Source: Isoetes taiwanensis
Lineage: Eukaryota; Streptophyta; Lycopodiopsida; Isoetales; Isoetaceae
Direction: 5' to 3'
Length of the DNA: 64,000 nucleotides
Assembly (NCBI GenBank): GCA_021234155.1
Contig: JAJEKV010000005.1
Span: 22,335,584-22,399,583 of the forward strand
Made by a program: the position numbers and the translations under genes. Shown here one piece after another: positions 37,060-49,122 of this stretch. The notes under the pieces were generated by a model, which did no database searches, was not told where the DNA came from, and worked only from the letters and a program-made list of their open reading frames with translations. Position 1 is the stretch's first letter; every line of letters starts with the position of its first letter.

Positions 37060-37800
37060 TATATCCATATTTATCTTCTCATAATTATGGAAATGTCTAG
37101 TAGAGCATGGCACTTGCCTTAATGCACTTAGATAAAACATATTGCTTGAAGGATTTAAGTTGGAAAGATATTAGAGCTTTGAAGTGGAAAATATCCTTAT
37201 AAAGTTGAAAGCATTTGCATGCATGTTTCTTAGGATGCATGTGAGACACGTTGGCTTTTAGAAAGCAAAAAGGCTTGCATGCATTGTTTAGCAAAGTTCT
37301 TTTGTTTTTATGATAACGTATATTTTATGGCTTGTAATAAAACTTGTCACAAAGCTTGTGATAAAACTTGTGGCATGGAGTTGGCAACTTCCAAGGTACG
37401 TGCTAGTGTGCTTTTATAATATTATATACACAGGTCATGGGATGTCCATTACTTAAATCGGGGAATTACCAAGGTCATTTAGTATTTTCATTTCCCAGAC
37501 CAAAAAAGTGGTCCGTTGATGGCAATACCCTAAATCCGGCATCTACGATGGTGTTTAGGAAGCCACCGAATAAGGGTGGGACCGATGGTAATCCTTAACC
37601 AATGGATACATCTTGCTTCTCGGCATGATTTGAATTCGGATATGGAGCCTGCAAAAAGTTCTGGCACAAGATACTGAAGAGACTTCTAGTTTTCGGGAAT
37701 GAACATGGCGGCTGCACTGACAATAGCTTTTAGCACAAGGCAAGTTTTAACTTCAGTAATCTAAAGCTTAGGGTAGCGGATATGCTGGTATACAGGATTT
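37060..37800. other. Intergenic DNA
   Basis: No gene or element recognised. Open frames at 37097-37294 and 37555-37743 show no family features. Confidence 0.5.
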
Positions 37801-37807
37801 AGAACTC

Positions 37808-37993
37808 AGAGGAAACGCCGATGAGGAATGCTAGCAGACAATATGGATATATAGTAGACAGAGCCAAAGAAAGCCTGCGCCATAGAAGGCTCTGGCTATA
37901 GATAGATCTGACGCTCAAAATGGTGTGACGCCAAAACAGGCGTCCCTTTCCCCATAATGATGGTTCTCTTCTATATAAGAAGAGAACCATGGC
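37808..37993. repeat. Dispersed 186-bp repeat, copy 2
   Basis: Nearly identical to 24812-24997, and ending at the same base (CCATGGC) before unrelated sequence. Confidence 0.85.
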
Positions 37994-40602
37994 ATTACAT
38001 ATTTATTCATTCTTGACTTGGGTTATCTAAATCAATTCTTTTCCAAAAATCAAGACCTCTACTTAACTAGCGTCTCTTGACCTAGCGTGCTAGGTAGAAT
38101 CTAAACCGACATCTTCTACTGGTTTTACTTGAAGTAACTATATTTTAAATGATAAGTAAACTTTCAAGATCTTAATATGTTAACAAGTGTCATATGTCAC
38201 TCATTTTGTTCTTCGCATGTTAAAGCATCAAGCATATTATTACTATTTTTGTTGCTCTATCCATACCGCATTCTCAAGCATTGCAATTAGATATTTCATG
38301 TTGATTCTACATGAAATCTTTCATAAAGTTAACTATTATGATAACATTAATGTAGAAAGTAACTTAAATAAACAAGTTTGATTCAGATTTTTGATGAAAG
38401 AAAATCTTATCTGCCATGATTTTGCTGCAATAAGAGCATGGATAGAAAGCCATAAAAGACGAGATACACTTAAATGACATAGAAAGCTAGAGAGAAGCCA
38501 TAGAGAGAGAAGCGGAAGAACGACAATTATTCCCGAACTCATAATCTGAGCTCCATATGTCAAAATCACATGGTCCTGGGCTTGTGCAGAGAGCTTCATA
38601 TTCGTATATAATTCAGCCCTGATCTATCAAGCTGAGTATTTGCTTTTTGCACTTTTTAATTTAGGTATCCTTTTATGCATCTGCAGTTTTGACAGTAAGT
38701 GCTCTTTATCATAACTCTTGATCTGTGTCTTAGTTTTGATGTCCCCCCTTTTTCTGATGATGCAAGATATGGCCACGATTGGTTAAATTTTTTGCGTCCA
38801 AACAACATTTTATGGTCTGATTTAGTAAGATTTTTGAAAAGCTTACACTCTATCATGGCCATCATAGGAAGAAATAGCAATAACATACACTGTCCAACAT
38901 AAGAGAATAAAGAAGAGGGATCCAAGTCTTGCACTTTTTCAAAGTTTTCAAATGAGAAATAATTCTTGCTTGATATAAGATTTTCAACACTTAACTCAGT
39001 AGCCTGGCCACCGATAGTGCTGGGTGTTCTATCGTCTAAACTATTTGGTCCTCAGAGGCCATTGTTGGACGAGAATAATAGACCTGATATTGTAAGAATC
39101 TTTAGTCCTCAAGAACCAGTGCCGGAGATTAGTTCTAGAACATTTACCTTCCAAGATCTGGAGGCTCTCCAAAGTGCTCTAAACCTGCAAGTTCAATGTT
39201 TTCCACCTACCTGATCAGGTATAAACTATTCATTAGGGAGGTTTGACAGCCATATGTATGATCGTGCCTATTGTGAAATGGACACAATTGTTACAGTTAA
39301 TAAAATTCTTGGTTCCAGATTTGATGGCTATATGTGGGAACAAATGCGGCTCCAGTACAGACACTAGAGTCAGAGATACCGTTATAGCAAAAGCAAATGG
39401 AGGAGAGAGTGTAGATATTGGAAAGGGAACATATTGAGGTGGGAATACAGACATTTCCGTACTCCCTAGTGGACAAGGAGCCGCAACGTCAGGCTAGCGA
39501 ACAGGTGCAAGATGCCTTAGTATTTGTTGCTATCAGATCTTTGAACTCGTATTATAGGGGTTACAGAGACTGAGACTAATGCCCTTTCAGATGTGGACGA
39601 GGCTTTGCATTTCTTCACTGACATAATCCATGTGAATGTTGTTGGAGTTGTCTCTGTTACTCTGGTGGGAGCGACAAGACTGATCGTCTTCGACATCATT
39701 TGGTTCAGGTTGAAGATGCCCTCAACTGCCAACATGTTCTTCAACATGGCAACCATCTCAAGGGTACTAGTTTCTCAGTATAGGATGACTTGTCTCCTCT
39801 TCAATGCTGTAACCGTCAGGAGGAGCTCTGCAAGGCGAGATATGTTTTGAGTGACTTATTTTTCAATTGCGAGGCGCAAACACTTATGAGAGTTTTCATC
39901 TTGATGGACTAATGGCAATGACGGCTCAAGCATGAAGTGCTTCACCTTCTAACAAGCTTAAAATATTAAATATGCAAATGAATAACAAATCAAAATGGAA
40001 GTAAAACTATACCATCAACATATTTGTTGCGTCTAAAAGCAACAAGACGAGCTCCTCTCGTGTCTTCCACTCCTAATCTTGCGATGGAGAGAGTTTTTGG
40101 GCTGGGAAACCAATTACAAGGTATTATATGCAGAGAGGCTAACTCCTGCTAATTACGCTAAGAAGATAGGCAATTGCATTTTACCTAACACTGGCCACCA
40201 TCTCCGCTTTCAAAACATGAAGTATGCTCTCGCTAGAACTCATCTTGTTTGTTACATCAGTAGAAAAATGCAATTACACTTAATCAACTGTCAAATGCAA
40301 TTTCACTTAAACAAACCAAGCAATTGACTATAAAATGACATATTCAACAAACATAGACTTATTTAGATTTAATAGATAAGACTTCAAGGACGCCATTATA
40401 AGAATATATATATTGTTTAATTCTTCATGATTGATGAATTTTTTATATGTTTTAATTATGTAAGTTTATCTTTAATTTAAAACTCAAAAAATAAAATTGC
40501 TTTATAAACTAATTTTCACTTGAATCTATTTAAAATTAAACAATCTGATGGGTGAATAAATGATTGGCTTAAAATTTATTAATGAGAATATCAAAATTTA
40601 AT
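37994..40602. other. AT-rich intergenic DNA, one unexplained ORF
   Basis: No recognised gene. An 82-codon frame at 38966-39214 (PQRPLLDENNRPDIVRIFSP, then TFTFQDLEALQSALNL) and one at 38699-38902 (LSFDVPPFSDDARYGHDWLN) have more protein-like composition than their surroundings. They could be exon remnants, but I cannot name a family. Confidence 0.4.
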
Positions 40603-40781
40603 TGGGAAAACTACCAAACTGCCCCTATGAGTTTGTGTAATTACTAAAATGCCCTTATGAGTTTCAAAATTACCAAAATGCCCTTACACACCTTCTATAT
40701 ACAAGGGCATTTTGGTGATTTTCACATAAGGGCATTTTGGTAAATACACAAACTCATAGGGGCATTTTGGTAGTTTTCCCA
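40603..40781. mobile_element. Foldback MITE-like element (long inverted repeat)
   Basis: A 179-bp palindromic unit beginning TGGGAAAACTACCAAA and ending in its complement. Each arm holds repeats of AAAATGCCCTTATGAG-type text. The arms are about 80 bp with few mismatches and a short AT-rich loop (TTCTATATAC). Confidence 0.85.
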
Positions 40782-41229
40782 AATTTATATATATTTACAC
40801 TTTTAAAAATGTTTTAAGAAATGTTTTAGGTTGAAATTAATTAAATGATAAAGTTAATATTTTTATAATATCTTTTGTTGAACAATTTATTATTGATGAA
40901 ACGAAATATATTGAAATTAATTACTAATAAACTATTCCTATTTTCTATATTAAAACATAAACGCAATCATTTGATTGGTTTCAATCTAAAATTTTCTTCT
41001 TTAAATATTTTTTAAAAAATAATATTCTAATAAGAAAGTGAAAATAGCTAGTAAAAATTTAAGTTATAAAGCAATTTTATACTTTAGTAACCATCATACC
41101 TTTTATTAAATAATGAATTGAATAAATTATTAAAATCAATAAGAGCTAAAAATACATATAATCTTATCATGGCATCTTTGAAGCGATGGTTTTAAGTACT
41201 TTTTAGTACACCCGATTTGGGTTGGCCTC

Positions 41230-41470
41230 CCATGGAAACCCTTCCGATTTTCCATGGAAACCCTTCCGGCTTTCAATAAAACCCGGAAGGGTTTCCACTT
41301 CCGAATTTCCGTGGAAACCCTTTCGGGTTTTATTGAAAGCCGGAAGGGTTTCCATGGAAAATCGGAACGGTTTCCATGGAAATTCGGAAGGGTTCCATGG
41401 AAATAAGGAAGGGTTTCCATATTGGAAAATCGGAAGGGTTTCCGTGGAAAACAGGAAGGGTTTCCACGAA
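41230..41470. repeat. Cluster of GGAAGGGTTTCC-type palindromic units
   Basis: Arms 41230-41284 and 41325-41379 are a 55-bp inverted repeat with one mismatch around a 40-bp loop. Further units with GGAAGGGTTTCC and CCATGGAAA continue to 41470. Related single units lie at 41587-41700 and 44519-44585. Confidence 0.85.
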
Positions 41471-41700
41471 TTTTTTTTCCCCAAAATATTACACACGTGA
41501 GCCTTTACAGCTCACGCTTTTCGACACGGACGCCCGACATTAAAGCGCACGTCCATCAAGTGCACGTCACACCAAAATTCAAATTTTGAGTGGAAACCCT
41601 TCCCGATTTCCTTGCATGATGGAAATTAGGAAGGGTTTCCACAGGAGGAGGAAAATAGGAAGGGTTTCTGCACAAGGAGGAAAGTAGGTAAGGTTTCCAC

Positions 41701-44196
41701 ATGCAGTTAGAAATTCCGTGGGGTAAGATTAACTAAGAATTCAGACCCCAAAGGCACAATGGAGGAACTGCAAAAAACTACCTCCAAGCTTGTGAAAAAA
41801 TCCAAGAGATTGAGATAAGTAGACCATAATATTAAACATATGCAAACAACTCTAATACACAAAAAAACAAAAAGCTAAGACAAACAGGGCTGAACAAAGG
41901 CAAACAGGCTAAGATAGACAGATAGTGGTCCACAGAGAGATAAATATCAGACACTATTATGCTTGAACCTACATAATATCAACTCAAATCGAGTTCTTCA
42001 TAACTTGGCAAGTAGCAAATGCCATAAGTTCTTCATACTTGACAACTAGCAAATGTTATGAAATGAAAATAAAAAGTTTAAAATATCACAGCAGAGTCCC
42101 AAGTATCACATAATGTCCACCAATCTGTATCATAAGAATATCTGAACATGAATAAGTGAATTAAAAGCATCACCATCTATAACCTAGCATTCATATGGCA
42201 TCTAAAATACTTACTTCTTTGACTGCCTCATAATATACAAGATGTTTGGAAAAAACTTGCTGGAAAGGAGACAAAAGTGGTATATCTGTAGCAGACCAGT
42301 TCACCATGAAATGTTACAATATAAGACTAAAGGACCATGATGAGGAAAATGAATATAAAGCTTTTGATTTTATTGAAATGCTATCAGTACTTGAAGACGA
42401 GTAACATATTCTTCCTCTTATTCAGCAAAGGAGATGTTGAGTTTATCTATATTCAGATGTCAAAAAAAATCAGATGATTTTTTATTATGGTAAAGAGTAT
42501 ACTCTGCAGGTCATGCCTTCTACATTTGAAAGACATTTTTTATTATGGTAAAAAATATCCTCTGCAGGTCATGGATGCTACATTTTAAAAACTGCAAATA
42601 CTAGACGACATACACATGAAGATGCATGTCACATTAACTCTAATTCCAGCATGTAACTATATATCTACAAACTGTTGTCTCTCTGTCCCATTTGCTTAGG
42701 CAAGGTTTTGCGAATCAAAGCATTAAAAATATGGCCTAAAATTGTGTCTACTAACAGACATTCTAAACATGTTAAGAAAGTTCCATTTCAATGATGAGAA
42801 AATGGGAGCCATCTTGAAATTTTAACTTCAATTTTTTGTCTGTCCAACCTCCAAAGCATCTTCTCTTTGAAGAATAACATCTTGTTGATTTTTAATCCAC
42901 CCTCTGCAAAGACCAAATAAGTATGTCGACCTCTTTGATGAGAGATAGATATTTGCATTCTGATGTATATATGAGGCCTTCTTTGGATTCTTTTCTATGC
43001 AGGTCCTCGCCATAGCCAGTTAGAACATGCAGAAACTTGTTGTGCCTGGCTTCTTTGCTGCAGCATCATTACAACATCCTCTTCAGGTTTAGACAACTTG
43101 GAATATAATGATCAAATAATACAAAAATATGGATTAAACACAAGCTCACTTACTCAAAAGTTCTGGAGATGTAGTTTGGCTTAATTCACTAGAGCAAAAC
43201 CACGAAAATCATAATTTGACACTGCAAAAAAAGGGCATAAAAATCAGGATGCAATGAGCTTAACACCTTATTATCCAAGGACGAGAGAAACGTTACGACA
43301 TAAAGACACAAAGACATTTCAATACTATGCCTATTTTCAAATTGTCTCCATAATTGCTTGCTTCCATCTCTCACTGGCAGAACTTGTCGGCTACACATCC
43401 AGTCAATGATATCCCCGGCCGCCACCTGCACTGCATCTATTTTCATCACTTCAACAGGCTCAACAACCAACAGGCTCAGTTTGTTAAGGAAATACAAATA
43501 AATTCATACAATCTGGCATCCCAATCCCATCATAAGCATGCAAGCAGTTCACGCGGATCCCAGATTTCTAGCACAACTCCAGACGCCCGGATCTTCATTA
43601 GGCTTTGTCTCAGAAACCTGCTAGCATGTCCTTTTTTAAAGCTAGTAAACTCGACATTATCAAAATCCATCAGCAAAATAATTCTAGCCACTATTAGATG
43701 GCTATGGCAGTCCATTTTTACAAAGGTAAGAACTGATATCAAATCTAACAACTAATCCTTGCTTACCAAGAAAGGAGCAGCTATGCAGATGAAGGAGACA
43801 AAAAGGCAGTCGTCCATGCTTGAACTCTCACAAAGGCAGAAAACGCCAAGAACCATCTATAGATTAAAAGGGCCTAAAAAAGGGTGCGTTCAGTGCTTCC
43901 AGAGCATCTACTGCCATTGAAATAGATCCTGCATTCTACCAAAGAAGGAAGTAAATCAGAAAGAAGCTTACCATAGTCGTGCCTTGCTCTGTTTGCTCTA
44001 CACGCCATATCTGGCAAGCTTAGAAACAGTAATGCACAGAGTAAAAAAGGGATACGAAAAAATGCAACAGAACTGACGCTGAAGAGCATGGCTTGAAGTG
44101 AGGCATCAGAACTGACGCTGAAGAGCATGGCTTGAACTGAGGCATGAACTGAGGTGCGGGGAGGATTCCGGTAATAGATAAGTTAGGAGGTGGACA
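41701..44196. other. Intergenic DNA
   Basis: No gene recognised. Open frames on both strands at 43189-43755 are antisense pairs without family features. A tandem duplication of about 45 bp (CAGAACTGACGCTGAAGAGC) lies at 44052-44140. Confidence 0.5.
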
Positions 44197-44630
44197 CACT
44201 CACACTATCTCCCCCCAATTGGGGCTATTAAAAAAAAACTGAAACCGTTATGTACCTGATTGCTACTATAAAATGCTTTCTTGATCGACTGCAGCCCTTT
44301 CTTAATCGCCAATTGCAATGAACCTGATTGCTGCTATAAAATGCTTTCTTGATCGACTGCGACCCTTCCTTAATCGCCAATTGCAAAGAACACCATCGGA
44401 GAGCTAAGAACAAAAAAAAATTTCTTTCCTTAAAAAAGCTCTTCAAGAATAACCGTAGAAATTTAATTCTAAGAATTAATTACAGGTGGATATCGTGCAC
44501 CCAAAAAAAATTATATTCTTGTGGAAACCCTTCCAGATTTCAAGGAAATTGGGAAGGGTTTCCACATTGAAACTTGAAAGGGTTTCAATTTTTTTTTAAT
44601 AACCCCAATCGGGGGGAGATAGTGTGAGTG
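44197..44630. mobile_element. MITE with about 40-bp terminal inverted repeats
   Basis: It begins CACTCACACTATCTCCCCCC and ends with the complement (AGATAGTGTGAGTG), the repeats continuing inward through AATTGGGGCTATTAAAA. Inside is a 68-bp tandem duplication (about 44257-44323 and 44325-44392, ATAAAATGCTTTCTTGATCG). No coding sequence, and no clear target duplication seen. Confidence 0.8.
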
Positions 44631-45986
44631 TCTTTGAAGTATATCTATTGAATTCGAATAAGCCCAAATTTTATTAAATATATCACCTACTTAAATTTGA
44701 ACTTTGACAGTGAGACATGATTTTTATTGGGGAGATCAAACCTTGATGCAACGGCAGTTTCTACAGAGATTTCTTCACAGTTTAGTTTAGGGCAAAATAG
44801 GTGTTTATTCCACAATTTTGAGTATTTATTTTACAAGATTCAAGCTTTAAAATCCAGTTCTAAGCTCCCTGAATGACATTGACATTGTTAGAGTGCTGGT
44901 TTTTTTAGTGTGATTTCTGTTTCTCAGCTGTCCTGTTCTCGGCACAAACAAAAATGCCACCGGATAAACAAGAATCATATCCCATAAATGTTACCTAGTA
45001 CAACCTAAATCAAAGCAGCGATGGTCTCACCTTTTGAAAATCTTCCCTTTAGATTAGAGTGACGCCATCATGACATATTTAACAAAACTTGGACTTATTC
45101 AAATTTAATAGATAGCCTTCCAGGATGCCATGATAAAATTTTAATAATTTCATCAGTTATTTTTAAATTAAAATTATGATGGCTATTAAAATATAAGATT
45201 AATTTCTATACAACTCCAATTGAAATTTTTATAGGAAGAACTATATGTAATGAAACTTTCAGGTTCGATATTTTATTATTGATGAAGTAACTTATAAAAT
45301 TGTTAAAAAACAGTTTAATACCAAATTTCAACAATAATAAATGATGTAAAAAATAGTCATTAAAACAAAAGTTTATTATTTAATTAACTTAACTTAAAAC
45401 TCTTCTTAAAAGATTTTTAAGATGACTAAGAGTTTGTAAATTGTGAAATCCTCATAGTAGTATTAAGTCAATCGCTTATCAAGCCATCATATTTCATATA
45501 TATAATATCCTGATTGTCAAATTTTAAATTTATTAAAGCACTAAAAATTGAAATTATATATTTTCGAAATGTATAATTCTAAATAGATTGAAGTGAAAAT
45601 TAGTGTAGAAAGTAATTTTATGCTTTGATAACTATCATATTTTTAATTTAAAAATGAACTTATATAATTAAAACTTATAGGAATTTTTAAAATCAAGAAA
45701 GATTAAACGATACATATAACCTTATAATCGTATTCTATCTATTTAATATGAATAAGTCCAGATTTTCTTGAATACGTCATCATCGCAACAAACATAATTC
45801 TAGTGGTTGAGTTTTGCCCTCCAGATGACGGGTCCATTGCAAACGATTCAGAATATAGGTCACAAATAGAGCATTCAAGAATCTCAAACATTTCGATTTA
45901 TCTATTTTTCATAAACACTTCATTTTTGTGATCAATGATGTGCTTGTCTACAATAAAAAGTTCATTTTAAATAAATCTATATAGGG
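44631..45986. other. AT-rich intergenic DNA
   Basis: No gene or element recognised. Confidence 0.5.
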
Positions 45987-46723
45987 ATAGGTGTCGTCTA
46001 CTATATGGAGGTATAAAAATGCAAAAAGCAATAAAATAAAGCATCTTCCTATGGCATTGTGCTAGCTTTGAAGAAAAGCTAGGCCAATATAAAGAAGGAG
46101 GAGAATTAGTACAAGAGATGTACTACAAACCTAAAAATCCATGAAGAAAATTGATAAAACATAGAGACCTGGCAAGGGTTGTCATGAGAGCCCCATAGAA
46201 GAAAAAAAAAATACCTATGGAGGCTAGAGGGTATTACCTTGGCAATAACAAAGGCGTGAAATGATAAAGGGGTCAAGTCACGGAGACAAAGGAGAAGGGT
46301 CAAGGGCTGAAAGAGAAAGAACCATGGCAAGGGGCAAGGTCGAATTTGTGACCAGAGAGAAAAAGGAAATAAGCAGAAATTGTTAACACAAGAAAAATTG
46401 TTAACAAAAGGGAAAATATTTTGGGCTTGAACTGCCAACGGACGGACTCCTGGGTCGGGCTGATGGGGCAAAGGGCCATGGCTGTTCCGGACAGATAAGA
46501 ACCTTTGATTCTAAGATGGTGGGCACAAATCAGAAGCAGAGTCGACGGGATTAACAGAAAGAGGAAGAATCGTGGCCAGGGAATCAGAAGTAAATTGGAT
46601 CTGAAACTCTGGCATTAGAGAAAATTGGAAGAATAGAGCCAGATATGGCTTGAATCGGTTTGAATAGAACTTGGCAATGAAAAAGATTGAAGAAGGATTC
46701 CAATTCTGGGGAACATCCGGCTT

Positions 46724-47236
46724 GTGTCAGGCCGATTAAGGAAGAGTGTCGGGTTTGCACTGCCGGATAGAGGGCCGCCAAGATTGCAAAACCAACAGAG
46801 GGTATCAAGCCATCTGTGCACGATTTGGGTCCAGCAAGGAAAAACCGATTTCTGTTATAAACAGAACAAAGAGAAGGAGAAATACAGAGCAGGAACCAGG
46901 CTACCTGTTTCGTTACACTCTGCGACCATGGGAAAATTACAAAGGCCTTGCTTTGGAGCAGTAGTCTATGAAGGACAGATGAGCGTGAGCAACAAGGGAC
47001 AAGGATGGTTCATTGTTGAAGCCTTGCTCACAAGTCGAAAGACAGAACCCAACGAATGGAGGGAATTTACAAAGCGTATGATGATGCTGACACAACCAAA
47101 CGCCATCACCTATTCAGATATTATAAGCTCCTACCCTCATCGATGGCGTCCTGCAGCCAAACGATCATGGCCTGAGGGCTGTGGACCAAGAAAGAAACAT
47201 GGGGAAGGCAGTTCGACCCAATCCTCTCAAGAGTAA
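46724..47236 (+). other. 170-codon open frame within the LTR
   Basis: The frame runs from 46724 to TAA at 47234. It is also open at the matching place in the right LTR (49853-50365), with about a dozen amino-acid differences. An internal ATG (MGKLQRPCFGAVVYEGQMSV) has a good context (ACCATGG). No known domain. It could be chance, or a captured host fragment. Confidence 0.35.
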
Positions 47237-47253
47237 GGATACGTATGATGTAA

Positions 47254-47418
47254 TGACGTGGCGTGACCAGTGGTAAGAATTGATGACGTGGAAGGGTGAA
47301 TGATGCAGTAGTGATGCAGTAGGCGCCATGTTGGCGATCTGCCTAGGTGGCATACGAAATCCAAGGGGTGCGATGACGTGGCGATGATGTGGCGAAGGGG
47401 TAGTTGGGGTTATAAATA
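47254..47418 (+). promoter_or_regulatory. LTR promoter: three TGACGTGG boxes and TATA
   Basis: TGACGTGG at 47254-47261, 47284-47291 and 47374-47381, then TATAAATA at 47411-47418. ACGT-core boxes of this type are bound by plant bZIP factors. The same set is at 50383, 50413, 50503 and 50540 in the right LTR. Confidence 0.6.
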
Positions 47419-47827
47419 TGTGAACCACGATTGTGGTTTTTCCAACCAAAGCAAGTGCAATAAAGTTTGATTTTCCGTTCTAGTTCTCTTGGTGTCTCTT
47501 TCACAGCGCTACCTTTTCCTCGGGTTGCGAGCCGGGCTCGACATATTTATGGTGCACTGGCCGGGAAATAATCGTGGTGCTCGTGAAAGGAGATCCGTTC
47601 AAGAAAGCCGGCAACAACGAGTAGAAGAAGAGGAGCCAAGCCGAGGTAAGAGAAAAGTCAGGCAGCCCTCTCCACCGTTGTATGTATGTGCGAAGAATCG
47701 AATCCAAGGAAGAGCATGAAAGAATTGATACCAGGCAGTGCCGACAAGGAAAGAGAATAAAATTGCACTATGAACAAAGTGCAAAAGAGACATTAGAACC
47801 ATTGACAAGTTTCAAGAGAAGGGAATT

Positions 47828-48199
47828 ATGAGTGGACAAATTGATTACTTTGCTCTTATGCAAAGAGGCTTGATTGTGGATCAAGTCCATCTTCATCAAG
47901 TCGCAGCAGCAGCAGTAGCAACCCATGGAACTGCAGCATTAATGCATTGTTCTCAGAGATCGACAATATCCATGGAAGTTCCAACACCAGAGATGGTCAT
48001 AAATAAGTTCAAAGAGGACGTACTCAGAGAGTTATCTGCAAAAGTGCTCAAGATGCAACAAACGATGTGCATTATGCAGTCAAAAAGATCTGTGCAATGT
48101 TGGAGATGTCACCAGTACGGCCATATTGCAAAATATTGCCCATTAGATTCTGTGTACCAATCACATTGTGGGACCTGCAATACCCAAGAAGAGAGATGA
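47828..48199 (+). CDS. gag-like protein fragment with CCHC zinc knuckle
   Basis: A 123-codon frame whose C-terminal part has CWRCHQYGHIAKYC, a C-x2-C-x4-H-x4-C nucleocapsid knuckle, followed by a second Cys-rich stretch (HCGTCNTQEE). The capsid core that normally precedes the knuckle is missing or degenerate. It may continue after frameshifts into 48249-48479. It is the only recognisable retroviral protein of the element. Confidence 0.8.
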   Translation: MSGQIDYFALMQRGLIVDQVHLHQVAAAAVATHGTAALMHCSQRSTISMEVPTPEMVINKFKEDVLRELSAKVLKMQQTMCIMQSKRSVQCWRCHQYGHIAKYCPLDSVYQSHCGTCNTQEER

Positions 48200-48548
48200 T
48201 TCAAAAGGAGATATTCACAAATTTGGACAATGAGGGGATCATGCGGATTTGTGTGGAGTGCCATCACTCGTTGTTCTTACAAGACAAGAAGCAAAAGAAT
48301 TGGATGAAGTTGATGATTTATTAATGTGTCGTCACCATAAAGCTATGCATGCAGCCTCAGAGTTGCTTGAAGATAGTTCTATTGCAGATTCTGGGCCTGA
48401 GATGATGGAAGAAAAGACAACACATTTACAATATTTAGAGCCCATAGAATACGTGATTAAGCCAACATTAATGGAGTGACACCCAGTTGACGAGAAGCTA
48501 GTCGAGAAGTCATATCACGCTGATGCGAGCAATAAAATTGAAATAAAC

Positions 48549-49085
48549 ATGGGAGATTACCAAGAAGAGGAGGACATCTGCAAATTGCTTAATGCAGAGA
48601 ATAGATCAATACACAAGCAAGAACAAATTGAGAAGGACAAAGATGAGGAAGACTACTATACGAAAATGATGCACATAAATTTGGAAAACCAAGAGAAAGA
48701 ATGGTTAGACAAGCAAAGGGAGCAAGTGAAAGAAGAATTAGTCTATCAGATGGAAGAAGTTGCCAGTATTGTGTGCAATAAATTAAAAGAGATGGAAGGT
48801 CAATATGGGAACACCAGTCAAATAGAAGATGGAAAGCAAAGCAAGAAGGAAGTTTTGCAAAGGAGGATTATGGAAGTACTGGAGAATATCAAGGAGCGAG
48901 AAGGCGCGTTTAGAGCCAACATTGATCTATCCATGGAAGGCAAGTTAGAAAACATATTGAATGCGATAAAAGATGACTCAGAGTCTCAAGGGGATGCGTG
49001 TCCAAAAGCGAAAATGAGGAATTTGGAAACAAGGCCATCGTTTGGCTCAAAGATATGGGATCCAGGGGACAATTTCAACAGTTAA
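48549..49085 (+). CDS. Coiled-coil frame of the non-autonomous element
   Basis: A 178-codon frame from ATG 48549, rich in Glu, Lys and Gln (HKQEQIEKDKDEEDYYTKMM; KEWLDKQREQVKEELVYQME), and likely one long coiled coil. It ends at TAA 49083-49085, close to the right LTR. The family is unknown. It may be the C-terminal part of a gag-related product or an element-specific protein. Confidence 0.5.
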   Translation: MGDYQEEEDICKLLNAENRSIHKQEQIEKDKDEEDYYTKMMHINLENQEKEWLDKQREQVKEELVYQMEEVASIVCNKLKEMEGQYGNTSQIEDGKQSKKEVLQRRIMEVLENIKEREGAFRANIDLSMEGKLENILNAIKDDSESQGDACPKAKMRNLETRPSFGSKIWDPGDNFNS

Positions 49086-49122
49086 AGTTCCTCGGGACGA
49101 GGAACATTTTTCCCTCCAATTA

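Larger units (their letters stand above)
45992..47543 (+). repeat. Left LTR of the non-autonomous element
   Basis: 1552 bp, TGTCG...CGACA. It contains a 170-codon frame (46724-47236), three TGACGTGG boxes and a TATA box. Confidence 0.94.

Noticed and set aside
41136-41500. Repetitive proteins such as FPWKPFRLSMETLP on both strands
   Set aside because: They are translations of the palindromic GGAAGGGTTTCC repeats.
43189-43755. Antisense pair of about 100-130 codon frames
   Set aside because: Mutually overlapping, with no domain; treated as intergenic.
47165-47449. Minus-strand frame in the LTR of the gag-only element
   Set aside because: Antisense to the LTR promoter and the 170-codon frame; no family features.
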